NCBI GenBank assembly: GCA_043424535.1
Contig: JBHWOV010000119.1
Coordinates: 1 to 6,502, forward strand
DNA: 6,502 nucleotides
Source of the DNA: DSM-111022 sp043424535
GTDB taxonomy: Bacteria > Bacillota > Bacilli > Lactobacillales > Aerococcaceae
Reading direction: 5' to 3'
Shown here: positions 6,412-6,502 of the stretch, piece by piece
Layout: each line of letters starts with the position of its first letter
Position numbering within the stretch: position 1 is the stretch's first letter
Notes under the pieces: model-generated
Databases searched by the model: none
What the model was told of the DNA's origin: nothing
Seen by the model: only the letters and a program-made list of their open reading frames with translations
Position numbers and translations under genes: made by a program

Positions 6412-6502
6412 GTCATCAAAGAGAAAGATTTCGAATACATTGAATGAGTCAATTTACATCGTCTAGATGATTCAGAGTGACTATATTATTTAATTTGAAG
6501 AA

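Noticed and set aside
6412..6502. Possible promoter for a gene beyond the right edge (TTTACA at 6453, TATATT at 6482)
   Set aside because: The spacing is 23 bp, too long for a normal promoter, and no start codon with an RBS follows within the window.

Overview
The window looks like chromosomal core sequence from a low-GC Gram-positive bacterium, most likely one of the Lactobacillales. The reasons are strong AAGGAG-type ribosome binding sites, A/T-rich third codon positions, exclusive TAA stops in all six complete genes, and the mix of gene families. The species cannot be named from this stretch. No mobile element, CRISPR array, tRNA or rRNA is visible.

All genes are on the + strand. An extended -10 promoter (111-119) sits upstream of a closely packed five-gene run: an M3-family oligoendopeptidase (152-1852), a Gfo/Idh/MocA oxidoreductase (1866-2909), a DEAD-box RNA helicase (2902-4098, overlapping its predecessor by 8 bp), an uncharacterised papain/C39-like cysteine-peptidase-fold protein (4124-4657), and an NADPH-dependent glutathione reductase (4662-6011, TTG start). 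Gaps inside the run are -8 to 25 bp and no internal terminator is visible, so an operon is the simplest reading.

A 101-bp spacer after the reductase carries a good housekeeping promoter (6032-6061). A perfect 8-bp inverted repeat lies at the expected transcript start (6067-6087). A small GlsB/YeaQ-type membrane stress protein follows (6113-6358), then a clear intrinsic terminator (6383-6411). Because there is no terminator between the reductase and this gene, the terminator may close both transcription units. The last 90 bp hold no gene that can be supported.

Functionally the window combines peptide turnover, RNA remodelling, thiol redox balance and envelope stress. These are housekeeping and stress roles rather than one obvious pathway. 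The least explained item is the small C-H-D protein next to glutathione reductase. The other points worth a look are a correctly phased A_AAA_AAG heptamer in the helicase tail and the hairpin/operator in the glsB-like leader.
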